Source: Paenibacillus sp. UNC499MF
GTDB lineage: Bacteria > Bacillota > Bacilli > Paenibacillales > NBRC-103111
Assembly (NCBI RefSeq): GCF_900107975.1
Contig: NZ_FNVF01000009.1
Coordinates: forward strand, 62,001 to 126,000
Reading direction: 5' to 3'
Length of the DNA: 64,000 bases
A program made the position numbers and the translations under genes. Below are positions 10,201 through 19,798 of the stretch, piece by piece. How positions within the stretch are numbered: position 1 is the stretch's first letter; every line of letters begins with the position of its first letter. Below the pieces are notes generated by a model. It ran no database searches. It was not told where the DNA came from and saw only the letters and a list, made by a program, of their open reading frames with translations.

Positions 10201-11985
10201 ACGTTTGCTCAGCAAAATGATCATGCGTACGGGATCGATCCGGGGCAGGGAGAGCATTATACCCGTCTGCTGCAAAGTTTGAAGGAAGCCGGCACAGTGC
10301 CGGAGCGTATTGTTCATGCTTGGCTGACCGGGGAGAGCGAACACACCGAGGGGTGGACCGCTTCCTGCAGCGCAAGGGTACTCGACAAGGGTTATCTCAG
10401 CCTTATTTCACTGACTCAGGCGATCGGGACTTGCGGACTGCAGGATGAACTGCAGCTATCGGTCATAACGTCGGGAATGCAAGAGGTGACAGGAGTGGAG
10501 CGGGTGCTGCCGGAACAAGCAACGGTGCTTGGGGCATGTCTGGTTATCCCGCAGGAATACGGCAATGTGCGCTGTCGAACCATCGATATAGCGGATTCGC
10601 CGGGGCAGGAGGACTCAGAACATCGGCAGCAAGCGCTATTGGGCCGGTTGCAGGCCGAATTAACCGCTTTTTCCGAGGAGATTTTCGTCGCGTATCGCGG
10701 TCCGAACCGCTGGGTGCAGACCTACGTTCCAATACCGCCCCCCGCGGCTGTCGAAGAAAATTTCGGCCTCAGGGAAGAGGGGGTATACCTGATAACCGGA
10801 GGCTTGGGCGGTATAGGAATGACCTTAGCGGAGCATCTGGCGAAGACCGTGAGAGCCAAGCTCATCCTTATCGGCCGATCGGGAATAAGGGAAGGAGCGG
10901 ATTGGCGCCACTATGCCGAACATACGACCGACGAAGCTCAGGCGATTCAGCTGCAAAAGCTCAAGGAGCTGGAGCAGGTTGGAGCCGAGGTACTGGTCTG
11001 CAAAGCGGATGTAAGCGACGAGCAGCAAATGGAGCAGGCCATAGCCCGGGCGCTCGACCGCTTCGGCACGATTCACGGCGTTATACACGCGGCCGGCACG
11101 CCCGATGGAGCGCTCATTCAGCGGCGCACCCGGGAAATTGAGGAGCATGCATTGGCGGCCAAGGTGAACGGCACGCGTGTCCTTGAGCGAGTGCTGGCCG
11201 GAAGGAAGCTGGACTTCCTCGTATTGTGCTCTTCTCTGACCAGCGTGCTGGGCGCTTTGGGCCAAGCGGGGTACTGCGCGGCCAATGCGTTTCTCGATGC
11301 TTATGCCTACCGCAAACGCGCGCTGGACGATACGCATGTGGTCGCGATTGATTGGGACGGGTGGCAAACCGTCGGAATGGCCGCGGCGGCTGAACAAGAA
11401 GTCGCCGTCGCTGCGGCTCAAGCGGGAGTGTCGGCACAAGGCCCGGACAAGCGGACCCGGCTGTTACCGGACGAAGGAATCGCCGTTTTCCGGCATGCAC
11501 TGGCTTGCGGTCTGCCCCAGGTAACGGTATCGACGACGGATTTGAGTTTGCGGCTGCATGCCGCCCGCACTTCATCCTTGCAATCTCTCGTGGATGGGGA
11601 GAAGAGCGGTCTATCCCGCACAACGGCACGTTCCGGCGTCAGCACGCCGTTTGCACCTTCGGAGGACGAACTGGAGCAGACTTTAACTGAGCTATGGCGT
11701 GACTATCTGGGTATCGATCAAGTCGGCCTGCATGATAACTTCTTCGAGCTGGGAGCCACCTCGCTCGATATGATTCAAATGAACTCCAAGCTCCAGCGTT
11801 CACTCCGGCAGGAAGTGTCAGTCGTTGACATGTTCAGCCATCCGACAATTCACGCACTCGCCGGGCTGCTGAGAAGATCGCAATCGGGAACCGCTCTGCA
11901 GCAAGAAGCGGCGGACCGTACAGAACTGATACAGGACGGAAAGAACAGGCTGCAGAAGCGGCTGCAAAAAAGGAATAGAACGTGA
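7252..11985 (+). CDS. Type I PKS module KS-AT-KR-ACP (statine-forming position)
   Basis: This is a single elongation module of 1577 residues. KS: DSACSTS (Cys about 185), EAHGTGT (His about 321) and NIGHLN (His about 359) are intact. AT at about 535-850 has GHSVGE and HAFH, the malonyl-CoA signature. KR at about 925-1400 has GGLGGIG near 1183 and a catalytic Tyr in GYCAAN near 1341; no LDD motif is seen. The ACP ends in GATSLDM (Ser about 1504). It follows the leucine-loading protein, so it should add malonate to leucyl-PCP and reduce the former leucine carbonyl, giving a 3-hydroxy-4-amino (statine-like) unit. That is inferred from colinearity. A good AGGAGG-like site precedes the ATG inside the upstream gene. 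The C-terminal tail is rich in Lys/Arg/Gln, possibly a docking element. Confidence 0.94.
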   Translation: MMTKSGQAQAATGLEIAVIGMAGRFPEARNIEEYWDNLRNGKESIHFFSDSELESAGIDPALIRNPKYVRAKGLLPDAEWFDSDFFDYSPREAEVIDPQLRIFHECAWEALEHAGYDTEQTSGAVGLFAGASSSIYWQLVAMLSRSESTAEQFAALALSDKDFLSTRISHKLNLKGTSVSVDSACSTSLLAIHLACRALLTGECRIALAGGVTVTVPRTEGYLYEEGMVSSPDGHCRAFDSNAKGTVGGEGAGVVVLKPLKQALADGDAVYAVIKGSAANNDGTRKMGYSAPSVEGQAEVIRAAQRMSRVAPESISYIEAHGTGTALGDPVEIEALKLAFQTDKTGFCRIGSVKTNIGHLNSAAGVAAFIKTVLALMHKQLPPSLHFEKPNPKIDFAGSPFIVNTELTDWTNELQPLRAGVSSFGIGGTNVHVVLEEAPPPAEETKGRDSQLLLLSAKTESGLEQATARFREYLRANPGVSLPDAAYTLQIGRRAFKHRRMLVSSSAEEALELLDSLPPERVYNHIGGSEQPRLVFMFPGQGAQYVNMGLDLYNHEPQFREAADRCFEIVRPLMDVDLKALMYPADSEAAEDHHNRLKQTDVTQPVMFIFSYALANLLIGWGLKPASMIGHSVGEYVAACLAGVMTLEEALELVVLRGKLMHSLPGGAMLSIPLPEQELLPFMNEGLSLAAVNGPAMCVVSGSYEAIELLEEKLDRKGQACTRLHTSHAFHSLMMEPAMEPFRLKLSGMKLQAAHIPYISNVSGGWITKEETVDPDYWVRHLRGTVRFADGLSELLHDDKAVFVEVGPGNTLSAFVRRHPDKKERHAVINLIRHVKEQVRDDYYLQQQVGRLWLEGARPNWKAFHANEKRRRTALPTYPFERRRYWVDPPFDTDVLKQGLVRKQTKEPIPQSAAGPVKKNAAREWLYTPIWERSLLNEAAGAAAGMNAKSTWLVFTPEHGIGSRLAARLQQEGHRVVSVYPSNTFAQQNDHAYGIDPGQGEHYTRLLQSLKEAGTVPERIVHAWLTGESEHTEGWTASCSARVLDKGYLSLISLTQAIGTCGLQDELQLSVITSGMQEVTGVERVLPEQATVLGACLVIPQEYGNVRCRTIDIADSPGQEDSEHRQQALLGRLQAELTAFSEEIFVAYRGPNRWVQTYVPIPPPAAVEENFGLREEGVYLITGGLGGIGMTLAEHLAKTVRAKLILIGRSGIREGADWRHYAEHTTDEAQAIQLQKLKELEQVGAEVLVCKADVSDEQQMEQAIARALDRFGTIHGVIHAAGTPDGALIQRRTREIEEHALAAKVNGTRVLERVLAGRKLDFLVLCSSLTSVLGALGQAGYCAANAFLDAYAYRKRALDDTHVVAIDWDGWQTVGMAAAAEQEVAVAAAQAGVSAQGPDKRTRLLPDEGIAVFRHALACGLPQVTVSTTDLSLRLHAARTSSLQSLVDGEKSGLSRTTARSGVSTPFAPSEDELEQTLTELWRDYLGIDQVGLHDNFFELGATSLDMIQMNSKLQRSLRQEVSVVDMFSHPTIHALAGLLRRSQSGTALQQEAADRTELIQDGKNRLQKRLQKRNRT

Positions 11986-11998
11986 AGGAGGTGGCAAG

Positions 11999-14900
11999 AT
12001 GAGTGCCGAGAACGAAAAGTACGGAGAAACCGGGTTGGAAATTGCCGTTATCGGAATGGCAGGAAGATTTCCGGGTGCGAAGAACCTCACGGAATTTTGG
12101 GAAAACTTGCGTGCCGGCAAGGAGTCGGTCACTTTTTTTACGGACGAGGAACTGGAGAAAGCGGGAATTGCCCCGGAGATACTCAAGCATCCCCAGTATG
12201 TAAAAGCCAAGTCCCAGATAGAGGACGTGGAGTCGTTCGATGCGCCGTTTTTTGAATACACGCCGCGGGAGGCCGAGCTGATCGATCCGCAGTTCCGTCT
12301 GTTCCACGAGTGCGCTTGGGAAGCGCTTGAGAATGCGGGACACCCTCCGGAAACGGAGGATCAGCTAATCGGGGTGTATGCAGGGGCTTCTCCCAACACC
12401 TATTGGGTCGCCAGCCAAGTTATGAACGCCGCACATGCCAGTGATCATTTTCAAATTCTGCAATTGAATAATCCTTCGTTCACGACGCGAATTTCATACA
12501 AGCTCAATCTGAAAGGTCCAAGCGTAAGCGTGCAAACGGCTTGCTCCACCTCTCTTGTATCCATCCACCTGGCTTGTCAGGGATTGCTGGCCGGGGAATG
12601 CGATCTTGCTTTGGCCGGAGGGGTTTCGATCAATTTGCCGCGCACGACCGGCTATCTCTACCAGGAAGGAATGATCCAGTCTCCCGACGGACACTGCCGG
12701 CCTTTTGACGAAGGCGCAGGCGGCACTTTGTTCGGTGACGGAATCGGAATCGTCGTGCTCAAGCGGCTCGCGGACGCCGTTAAGGACGGCGATACTATTC
12801 AAGCCGTTATCAAAGGCTCGGCGGTTAACAATGACGGCAGCCGGAAAGTAGGGTACACGGCGCCAAGCACGAACGGCCAGGTGGAAGTCATCCGCGCGGC
12901 CCATCAAATGGCGGAAGTTCACCCCGAAACTGTCGGGTACATTGAGGCGCACGGAACAGGGACTACGCTGGGGGACCCGATTGAAGTGGAAGCTCTGCAG
13001 GCTGCTTTCGCCTCGGACAAAAAGGGCTTTTGCAAAATCGGTTCGCTTAAATCCAATATCGGGCATCTCGACGCCGCGGCGGGAGTCGCGGGTTTTATCA
13101 AGACCGTGTTGGCGCTTAAGCATCAGCAAATCCCGCCAAGCCTTCATTTTCATAAACCGAATCCCAAAATCGATTTTGAAAACTCTCCTTTCAGAGTCAA
13201 TTCGGAGCTTAGCGATTGGAAAAGAACGGAAGGGCCTCTGCGAGCAGGAGTCAGCTCCTTCGGTATCGGGGGTACGAATGCCCACGTCATTCTGGAGGAG
13301 GCCCCGATTGGCGAGGCAAGCTCGGCGGGACGCGATCTGAAACTGCTCGTGCTCTCTGCCCGGACGGAGGAAGGATTGGAACGGGCGACTCGCAATCTCG
13401 GCGAGTTTCTGCGGACTTGTCCCGAAGCCGACTTGGCTGATGCGGCTTATACGCTGCAGACAGGACGCAAGCGGTTCCGCCACCGCAGAACACTGGTCTG
13501 CTCCGATGTCCGTGAAGCTTTAGAGCGTCTGAATGCTCCCGATGAAGGCAGCGTGCAAACGGGCGAGTCGGAGAGGGATCAGACCCGGGTTGTTTTCCTC
13601 TTCCCCGGACAGGGGTCGCAGTATGTGAATATGGGAGCCGATTTATACCGCAAAGAGCCTTTGTTCCGGGCGGAGATGGACCGCTGCTGCGAGATTATTA
13701 CGGCAGAGGGCGGCGCCGATCCCAGGCATGCACTGTACCGGGCTTCGGACAACGCGGCGGCTGCCGATGGGATCAACCGGACGGAAGCGGCGCAGCCGGC
13801 ATTATTCGCGTTCGAATATTCGCTCGCGCAGCTCCTGATGTCATGGGGCGTCAAGCCGGACGCAATGATCGGGCACAGTATCGGAGAGTATACGGCTGCG
13901 TGCCTGTCGGGTGTTCTGTCACTTAACGACGCGCTGAAACTCGTCACACTGCGCGGCAAGCTTATGCAGAGCCTGCCGGCAGGAGAGATGCTGAGCGTCT
14001 CTCTTGACGAAGCAAGTTTGGCGGAGCTGCTTCCGGAAGATCTGGCGCTGGCAGCCGTTAACGGACCCGAGCTCTGTGTCGTTTCCGGCCCTCATGCGGT
14101 CATCGCTTCCTTTGAAACCAAACTTGCCGGGCTGCAGGTGGCGCACCGAAAGCTTCATACGTCGCATGCGTTTCACTCGCCCATGATGGAGCCGATATTG
14201 GAGAAGTTTGCGGACAAAGTCAAGCAGGTCGTCCTATCCGCCCCGTTAATTCCGTATGTGTCCAATGTAACGGGTACATGGATTACGACGGAAGATGCCG
14301 CCGACCCCGCCTATTGGACCAGGCATTTGCGGGAAACGGTGCGGTTTGCCAGCGGGGCGGCCGAGCTGCTTAAGGAGAAGCCGGCCGTATTTTTAGAAAT
14401 CGGGCCCGGCAATGTTCTCAGCAGCTTTATCCGTAAACAACAGGGGAAAGACACGGAGCGGAAGCATGAAGTGCTCCATCTCGTCCGTCACCCGCACGAA
14501 CAGGCCGCGGATGATGCTTTCTTACTGGAGAAGCTAGGCAAACTGTGGATCGCGGGCGCGCGGATCGACTGGAAGGGGTTCTACCATTCGGAACGCCGCC
14601 GGCGGGTTGCTCTGCCGACTTATCCGTTCGAGCGCCAGCGGTATTCCGTTGAGGGCTCACAGCTCTCAGTGGGAAATACTCACGAGAGAACGGGTCAGCG
14701 GAGAATGACTCCTCCGGAAACGGAGACCCGAAGCGATACCGTCAAACAAACCCCAGCAGCCGCCCGCATGCAGTCTGTATCCTCTATTGAGCAGACGGTT
14801 GGGGACCTTGTCCAGCGTCATTTCGGATTCGCGGAGCTTGGGGTTAATGACAACTTTTTTGAAATCGGGGCAAGCTCGCTCGATATTTCCCAAATGGCCG

Positions 14901-17900
14901 ATAAGCTTGCGGGTGTACTGGGAAGGGAAGTGCCCGTAGTTACCTTGTATTCCTATCCCACCGTTCGAACCCTGGCGGCATTCTTGCGTGAAAACGGGCA
15001 GGAAAGGTCAGCGTCCGCCAGCACGGCAGTTGAAGACGAAACGGAACGCCGTAATGTCATTAACGAGGGAATGGCGCGTTCCGAGCGGATGCGGACCATA
15101 TCGGCCCAAGACAGGGGTCTGCCGGGAGCATGGGAACAAGCGGAACGTGAGGCGGCGGGGGAGAACGGACTTGAGATAGCGGTCATAGGCATGGCCGCCA
15201 GATTTCCGGGTGCGGACAGCATCGGCCAGTTCTGGAACAATTTGCGCGACGGCGTTGAGTCGATAACGTTCTTCACGGACGAAGAGCTGGTACAGGCAGG
15301 CGTCGACCCCCAGCTTGTATCCCATCCTTCTTATGTAAAAGCCAAAGGCGCTTTGAACGGAATCGATCAGTTCGATGCCGCGTTTTTCGGCTATTCACCG
15401 CGGGAAGCGCAGCTAATGGACCCGCAGCTGCGGCTGTTTCACGAATGCGCCTGGGAAGCGATCGAATCCGCCGCCTACAATCCCGACACTTATCCGGGAC
15501 TTATCGGCGTCTATGCGGGCGCGACTCCGAATCTGGAATGGGTTTCCCGCTTTGCGCCTGCTTTGGGCGGAACGGAACGATTCAGCGCCATGCTTCTTAA
15601 CGACAGGGAGTTTTTCAGCACCCAGCTGTCGTATAAACTCAATCTCCGGGGCCCCAGCATCTCCATGCAGACCGCTTGCTCCACATCCCTGGTTAATATC
15701 GTTCTGGCTTCGCAAGGTTTATTGGCGGGCGCGTGCGATATCGCTCTGGCCGGCGGTTCCACTGTCAGCGTACCCGACAAATCCGGTTATTTGTATGAAG
15801 ACGGTATGATTCAGTCACCCGACGGGCATTGCCGGGCCTTCGACGAGCAGGCGGCAGGAACTGTTTTCGGAGACGGAGTCGGTGTCGTCGTACTGAAACG
15901 GCTGAGCGATGCCATTGCGGACGGAGACGTCATCCACGCCGTTATCAAAGGCTTTGGCTTGAACAATGACGGCACCCGCAAGGTAGGCTTTACCGCTCCA
16001 AGCACAAAGGGGCAGGCCGAAGTCATTCGTGCCGCTCATCGGATGTCGGGTGTGGACCCGGAAAGCATCACTTATGTAGAGGCGCACGGAACAGGCACAA
16101 GCATGGGGGATCCCATTGAGATTGAGGCTTTAAAGGAAGCCTTCGGCTCCGATAAAAAGGGATTTTGCCGTATCGGCTCCGTCAAGACGAACGTCGGCCA
16201 TCTTAACAGCGCAGCCGGAGCGGCCGGATTTATCAAAACGGTATTGGCGCTCAAAGCGAAGCAAATTCCGCCGAGCCTGCATTATGAACGGGGAAATCCC
16301 AAGATTGATTTCGCCAACAGCCCCTTCGTCGTCAATACCGAACTGGCGCCTTGGGAAAGCAGCGGGCATCCTCTGCGCTCCGGAGTCAGCTCATTTGGCA
16401 TCGGCGGCACGAATGCGCACGTTATTCTCGAAGAAGCTCCGCCAAGAGAGCCGTCGGACGAAGGCCGGGCAGAGAAGCTGCTGCTCTTGTCGGCAAGAAC
16501 GCCCACGGCTTTGACGGAGGCGAAAGCACGTCTTGCCGCATTTTTGACAGAGAATCCGCAAGTTAATCTGGCAGATACGGCATATACGCTGCAAGCAGGC
16601 AGGAAGGCCTTTGAATGGAGAGCCGCCTTCGTGTGCAGGGGTGCGGAAGAAGCGATCGGCCTATTGACGTCGGACGGGTCCGGTAAAATTGCCGAGGGCC
16701 AGACGGGGGCGCAAACAAGCTCTGTTGTATTCATGTTCCCGGGCCAGGGATCGCAATACGTCGGCATGGGACGGGACCTCTACCTTAACGAACCTGCATT
16801 CAGGGAAGAACTTGATCGCTGCTTCGAGCTTCTTCAACCGTATGTACAAGTTGACCTAAATGCTGTCCTTTATGCCGGCGATCCGGACCGAGACGCGAGA
16901 GAGGAACTCCTGAAGCGGACGGATATCGCCCAGCCCGTGCTTTTTATGATCGAATACGCGTTTGCCAAGCTGCTTATACGCTGGGGCATCGAGCCCGAAG
17001 CGATGCTGGGCCACAGTATCGGCGAATATGTGGCAGCCTGTCTGGCGGGTGTATTCACGCTGGAAGATGCGCTGCAGCTCGTGGCGCTTCGCGGCCGGCT
17101 CATGCAGGGGCTGCCGGGGGGATCTATGCTCAGCGTGGCGATGCCGGAAGCGGAGCTGCGCCCGTTGCTGCCTGATCATCTTGCACTGGCGGCAGTCAAC
17201 AGCTCCTCCTTGTGCGTCGTATCCGGCCCATCGGCAGAGATCGATGCCTTCTCACGGCTGCTTGAAGACAAAGGCTGTGCCTGCCGTCTTCTTCACACAT
17301 CTCATGCCTTCCACTCTCATATGATGGATCCGATACTGGCGGCGTTTGCGGATAAAGTGCGCTCGATCCGGCTGCATGAGCCTGCACTGCCCTTTATTTC
17401 CAACGTTTCCGGCACGTGGATTACACCCCAAGAGGCTACGGATGAGCAGTATTGGGTCCGGCATTTGCGATCGACCGTGCGGTTTGCGGACGGGCTTGAG
17501 GAATTGTTGAAAAATCCGCGCTCCGTATTCATAGAAGCCGGTCCGGGCAATTCGCTCAGCACATTCGTACGCAAGCATGAAGCCGGTTCGCGCGACCGGA
17601 TAGTCGTAAATATGCTGAGACATCCCCAGGAAGCCGTTTCCGATACCGAGCATCTGTTGAACAAAATCGGCCGCCTCTGGCTGTCGGGTATCGACATCGA
17701 TTGGACGGGCTATTACGCCCGTGAGCGGCGCAGGCGCATTGAGCTGCCCACCTATCCGATGGAGCGCCAGCGCTATTGGCTCGATGATGAGCAGCAGCCG
17801 CTGGCGGGAGCGCGGCCGTCCTCAGCCCGAAGAGGCGGCAAAAATCCCGACATGTCGGAATGGTTCTATTATCCTTCCTGGGAACGCGCCCTGCTGGAGG

Positions 17901-19798
17901 AGTATCCGGGAGAAAGCCGTCAGAACAGTCATAACTGGCTTGTATTTAAAGATGACTGCGGGATCGCGGACGAACTTGCCGCAAGTGTTCAAAATAGAGG
18001 TGAGCGGACTGTAATCGTTAAGGCGGGCAGCGCCTTCATCGCTCATGAGAACGGAACGTTCACGCTTGTCCCGGGCTCTGCGGAGCATTACGTCCGGCTG
18101 CTGGAGGAACTGCAAAAGCGGGATTTCGTTCCCGACAAAGTCGCTCATCTGTGGAATGTTTCCTCCTCCGGGAAGGAAGAAGAGGAAATGGAACCTTCCG
18201 ATGCGCAAGCGGTTGAACGCCGCCAGCAACAAGAAGGTTACTACAGCCTGATCTATTTGGCTCAGGCGCTGCGCAAGCATAAGGTAGAGGAGATCCGTAT
18301 AGCAGTCGTGTCCTCGGGAATGCAGGAGGTAACGGGGACGGAGCCGCTGTCTCCGGGTAAAATGACGCTGCTCGGACCCTGTATGGTCATTCAGCAGGAA
18401 TACAGCGGGATTACATGTGTGAGTATCGATATCGATGTACAGGAAGAGACAAAGCACAAGCGGCGAATCGCCGGTAATGTCATCACGGAATTATCATCTC
18501 CGTCTTCGGATCTGTTAATCGCTTATCGGGGGAACTACCGGTGGGTTCAAAATTTCAAGCCGGTGGGACTGCGCCAGGCGGATAAACCGGCAGCTCCGTT
18601 CCGGGAGCAGGGTATATATCTGATTACGGGAGGGCTTGGAGGCATCGGGATGCTGACGGCAGAGTTCCTGGCGCGCAATTACGGCGCGCGGCTCATTCTT
18701 ACCGGACGTTCAAACTTTCCCGACAGGAAAGAATATACCCGTTACCTGGCCGAAAATGGAGAGGAGCATCCGCTTTCCCGAAAAATCAGACGTGTCCTGC
18801 AACTGGAAGAACTCGGCGCCGAGGTTACCTATATGCAGGCCGACTTGTCCAATGAAGAAGAGATGCGCCGGGTTTTCAAATTTATTGATCGCGAGTACGG
18901 CCGCCTTCATGGCGTCGTGCAGGCGGCGGGTCTTCCCGGCGGCGAATCTTTCCGCGCGATCGAGAATATCGTCGGGGACCAGTCCGACGAGCAGTTCCGC
19001 GCCAAAGTCCAGGGCTTGCAGACGCTGGGCAGGCTGATTGCCGACAGGGAGACAGAGATATGCATCCTGTTCTCCTCCATCGCCAGCATACTCGGTGGAC
19101 TCGGCTTCAGCGCTTATTCGGCCGCGAATTTGTATATGGATGCCTTTGCCCGCAAACAGAACCGGGCAGGCGGGACGAAATGGCTGTGCGTCAATTGGGA
19201 TGCGTGGGAGTTCTGGGAAGAACACCGCTCGACGATCGGAGAGTCGCTTGTCGAACTGGCGATAACGCCTGCCGAAGCGCCTGATCTGTTCCGCTACGTC
19301 TACAGCCCGTGCGGCAGCAGCCAAATCATCGTATCGACCGGAGATCTTCAGACGCGGATCGATCAATGGATTCGGCACGCGGGCAAGAAGGAAGACAGTC
19401 ACGCGGCAGGGGGCGCCTCATTCAGCAGGCCGGATCTAACTACACCTTACGCGGCGCCCCGCAATCGGGTCGAGAAGACGATCGCCGACGTGTGGAAACA
19501 ATTTTTCCGTATTGACGAGGTTGGTATCCACGACAATTTCTTCGATCTGGGAGCAAGCTCGCTGGATATGATTCAGGTGACCGCCAAATTAAATGAAGCG
19601 TTGAACGAAAGTATTGCCGTTGTTGATATGTTCACCTATCCGAGCATTCATGCCCTCGCTCAGCGCCTTACCCACAGCGAAGAAGACGAGGCGGAAGAGG
19701 CTGAAATGGAAAATCAGATGATCGACTCCGCCGCGAAGGGAAGAAAGCGGCAGCAGCAGCAAAAAGAAAAAAGACGCAAAGGAGAGGTCTTGCTATGA
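11999..19798 (+). CDS. Bimodular type I PKS: KS-AT-ACP-KS-AT-KR-ACP
   Basis: The protein has 2599 residues. Module 1: KS (QTACSTS, EAHGTGT, NIGHLD), AT at about 530-850 (GHSIGE, HAFH) and an ACP directly after the post-AT linker (GASSLDI, Ser about 959), so it has no reductive domain and its beta-ketone should remain. Module 2: KS from about 1055, AT at about 1575-1900 (GHSIGE about 1671, HAFH), KR at about 1950-2440 (GGLGGIG about 2210, AYSAAN about 2373) and ACP (GASSLDM, Ser about 2520). The AT-KR segment is the usual KR structural subdomain, not a DH, as no HxxxGxxxxP is present. Both ATs look malonyl-specific. The start has a strong AAGGAGGTG site 13 bases after the previous stop. The last four bases overlap the next gene (ATGA). 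The highly charged C-terminus (Arg/Gln/Lys/Glu-rich) may be a docking tail. Confidence 0.95.
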   Translation: MSAENEKYGETGLEIAVIGMAGRFPGAKNLTEFWENLRAGKESVTFFTDEELEKAGIAPEILKHPQYVKAKSQIEDVESFDAPFFEYTPREAELIDPQFRLFHECAWEALENAGHPPETEDQLIGVYAGASPNTYWVASQVMNAAHASDHFQILQLNNPSFTTRISYKLNLKGPSVSVQTACSTSLVSIHLACQGLLAGECDLALAGGVSINLPRTTGYLYQEGMIQSPDGHCRPFDEGAGGTLFGDGIGIVVLKRLADAVKDGDTIQAVIKGSAVNNDGSRKVGYTAPSTNGQVEVIRAAHQMAEVHPETVGYIEAHGTGTTLGDPIEVEALQAAFASDKKGFCKIGSLKSNIGHLDAAAGVAGFIKTVLALKHQQIPPSLHFHKPNPKIDFENSPFRVNSELSDWKRTEGPLRAGVSSFGIGGTNAHVILEEAPIGEASSAGRDLKLLVLSARTEEGLERATRNLGEFLRTCPEADLADAAYTLQTGRKRFRHRRTLVCSDVREALERLNAPDEGSVQTGESERDQTRVVFLFPGQGSQYVNMGADLYRKEPLFRAEMDRCCEIITAEGGADPRHALYRASDNAAAADGINRTEAAQPALFAFEYSLAQLLMSWGVKPDAMIGHSIGEYTAACLSGVLSLNDALKLVTLRGKLMQSLPAGEMLSVSLDEASLAELLPEDLALAAVNGPELCVVSGPHAVIASFETKLAGLQVAHRKLHTSHAFHSPMMEPILEKFADKVKQVVLSAPLIPYVSNVTGTWITTEDAADPAYWTRHLRETVRFASGAAELLKEKPAVFLEIGPGNVLSSFIRKQQGKDTERKHEVLHLVRHPHEQAADDAFLLEKLGKLWIAGARIDWKGFYHSERRRRVALPTYPFERQRYSVEGSQLSVGNTHERTGQRRMTPPETETRSDTVKQTPAAARMQSVSSIEQTVGDLVQRHFGFAELGVNDNFFEIGASSLDISQMADKLAGVLGREVPVVTLYSYPTVRTLAAFLRENGQERSASASTAVEDETERRNVINEGMARSERMRTISAQDRGLPGAWEQAEREAAGENGLEIAVIGMAARFPGADSIGQFWNNLRDGVESITFFTDEELVQAGVDPQLVSHPSYVKAKGALNGIDQFDAAFFGYSPREAQLMDPQLRLFHECAWEAIESAAYNPDTYPGLIGVYAGATPNLEWVSRFAPALGGTERFSAMLLNDREFFSTQLSYKLNLRGPSISMQTACSTSLVNIVLASQGLLAGACDIALAGGSTVSVPDKSGYLYEDGMIQSPDGHCRAFDEQAAGTVFGDGVGVVVLKRLSDAIADGDVIHAVIKGFGLNNDGTRKVGFTAPSTKGQAEVIRAAHRMSGVDPESITYVEAHGTGTSMGDPIEIEALKEAFGSDKKGFCRIGSVKTNVGHLNSAAGAAGFIKTVLALKAKQIPPSLHYERGNPKIDFANSPFVVNTELAPWESSGHPLRSGVSSFGIGGTNAHVILEEAPPREPSDEGRAEKLLLLSARTPTALTEAKARLAAFLTENPQVNLADTAYTLQAGRKAFEWRAAFVCRGAEEAIGLLTSDGSGKIAEGQTGAQTSSVVFMFPGQGSQYVGMGRDLYLNEPAFREELDRCFELLQPYVQVDLNAVLYAGDPDRDAREELLKRTDIAQPVLFMIEYAFAKLLIRWGIEPEAMLGHSIGEYVAACLAGVFTLEDALQLVALRGRLMQGLPGGSMLSVAMPEAELRPLLPDHLALAAVNSSSLCVVSGPSAEIDAFSRLLEDKGCACRLLHTSHAFHSHMMDPILAAFADKVRSIRLHEPALPFISNVSGTWITPQEATDEQYWVRHLRSTVRFADGLEELLKNPRSVFIEAGPGNSLSTFVRKHEAGSRDRIVVNMLRHPQEAVSDTEHLLNKIGRLWLSGIDIDWTGYYARERRRRIELPTYPMERQRYWLDDEQQPLAGARPSSARRGGKNPDMSEWFYYPSWERALLEEYPGESRQNSHNWLVFKDDCGIADELAASVQNRGERTVIVKAGSAFIAHENGTFTLVPGSAEHYVRLLEELQKRDFVPDKVAHLWNVSSSGKEEEEMEPSDAQAVERRQQQEGYYSLIYLAQALRKHKVEEIRIAVVSSGMQEVTGTEPLSPGKMTLLGPCMVIQQEYSGITCVSIDIDVQEETKHKRRIAGNVITELSSPSSDLLIAYRGNYRWVQNFKPVGLRQADKPAAPFREQGIYLITGGLGGIGMLTAEFLARNYGARLILTGRSNFPDRKEYTRYLAENGEEHPLSRKIRRVLQLEELGAEVTYMQADLSNEEEMRRVFKFIDREYGRLHGVVQAAGLPGGESFRAIENIVGDQSDEQFRAKVQGLQTLGRLIADRETEICILFSSIASILGGLGFSAYSAANLYMDAFARKQNRAGGTKWLCVNWDAWEFWEEHRSTIGESLVELAITPAEAPDLFRYVYSPCGSSQIIVSTGDLQTRIDQWIRHAGKKEDSHAAGGASFSRPDLTTPYAAPRNRVEKTIADVWKQFFRIDEVGIHDNFFDLGASSLDMIQVTAKLNEALNESIAVVDMFTYPSIHALAQRLTHSEEDEAEEAEMENQMIDSAAKGRKRQQQQKEKRRKGEVLL

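Noticed and set aside
10000-10780. Possible DH domain in the AT-KR gap
   Set aside because: No HxxxGxxxxP motif is present; the segment starts with the WLYTPIWER-type sequence of the KR structural subdomain. The same holds for the equivalent gaps in the other two KR modules.
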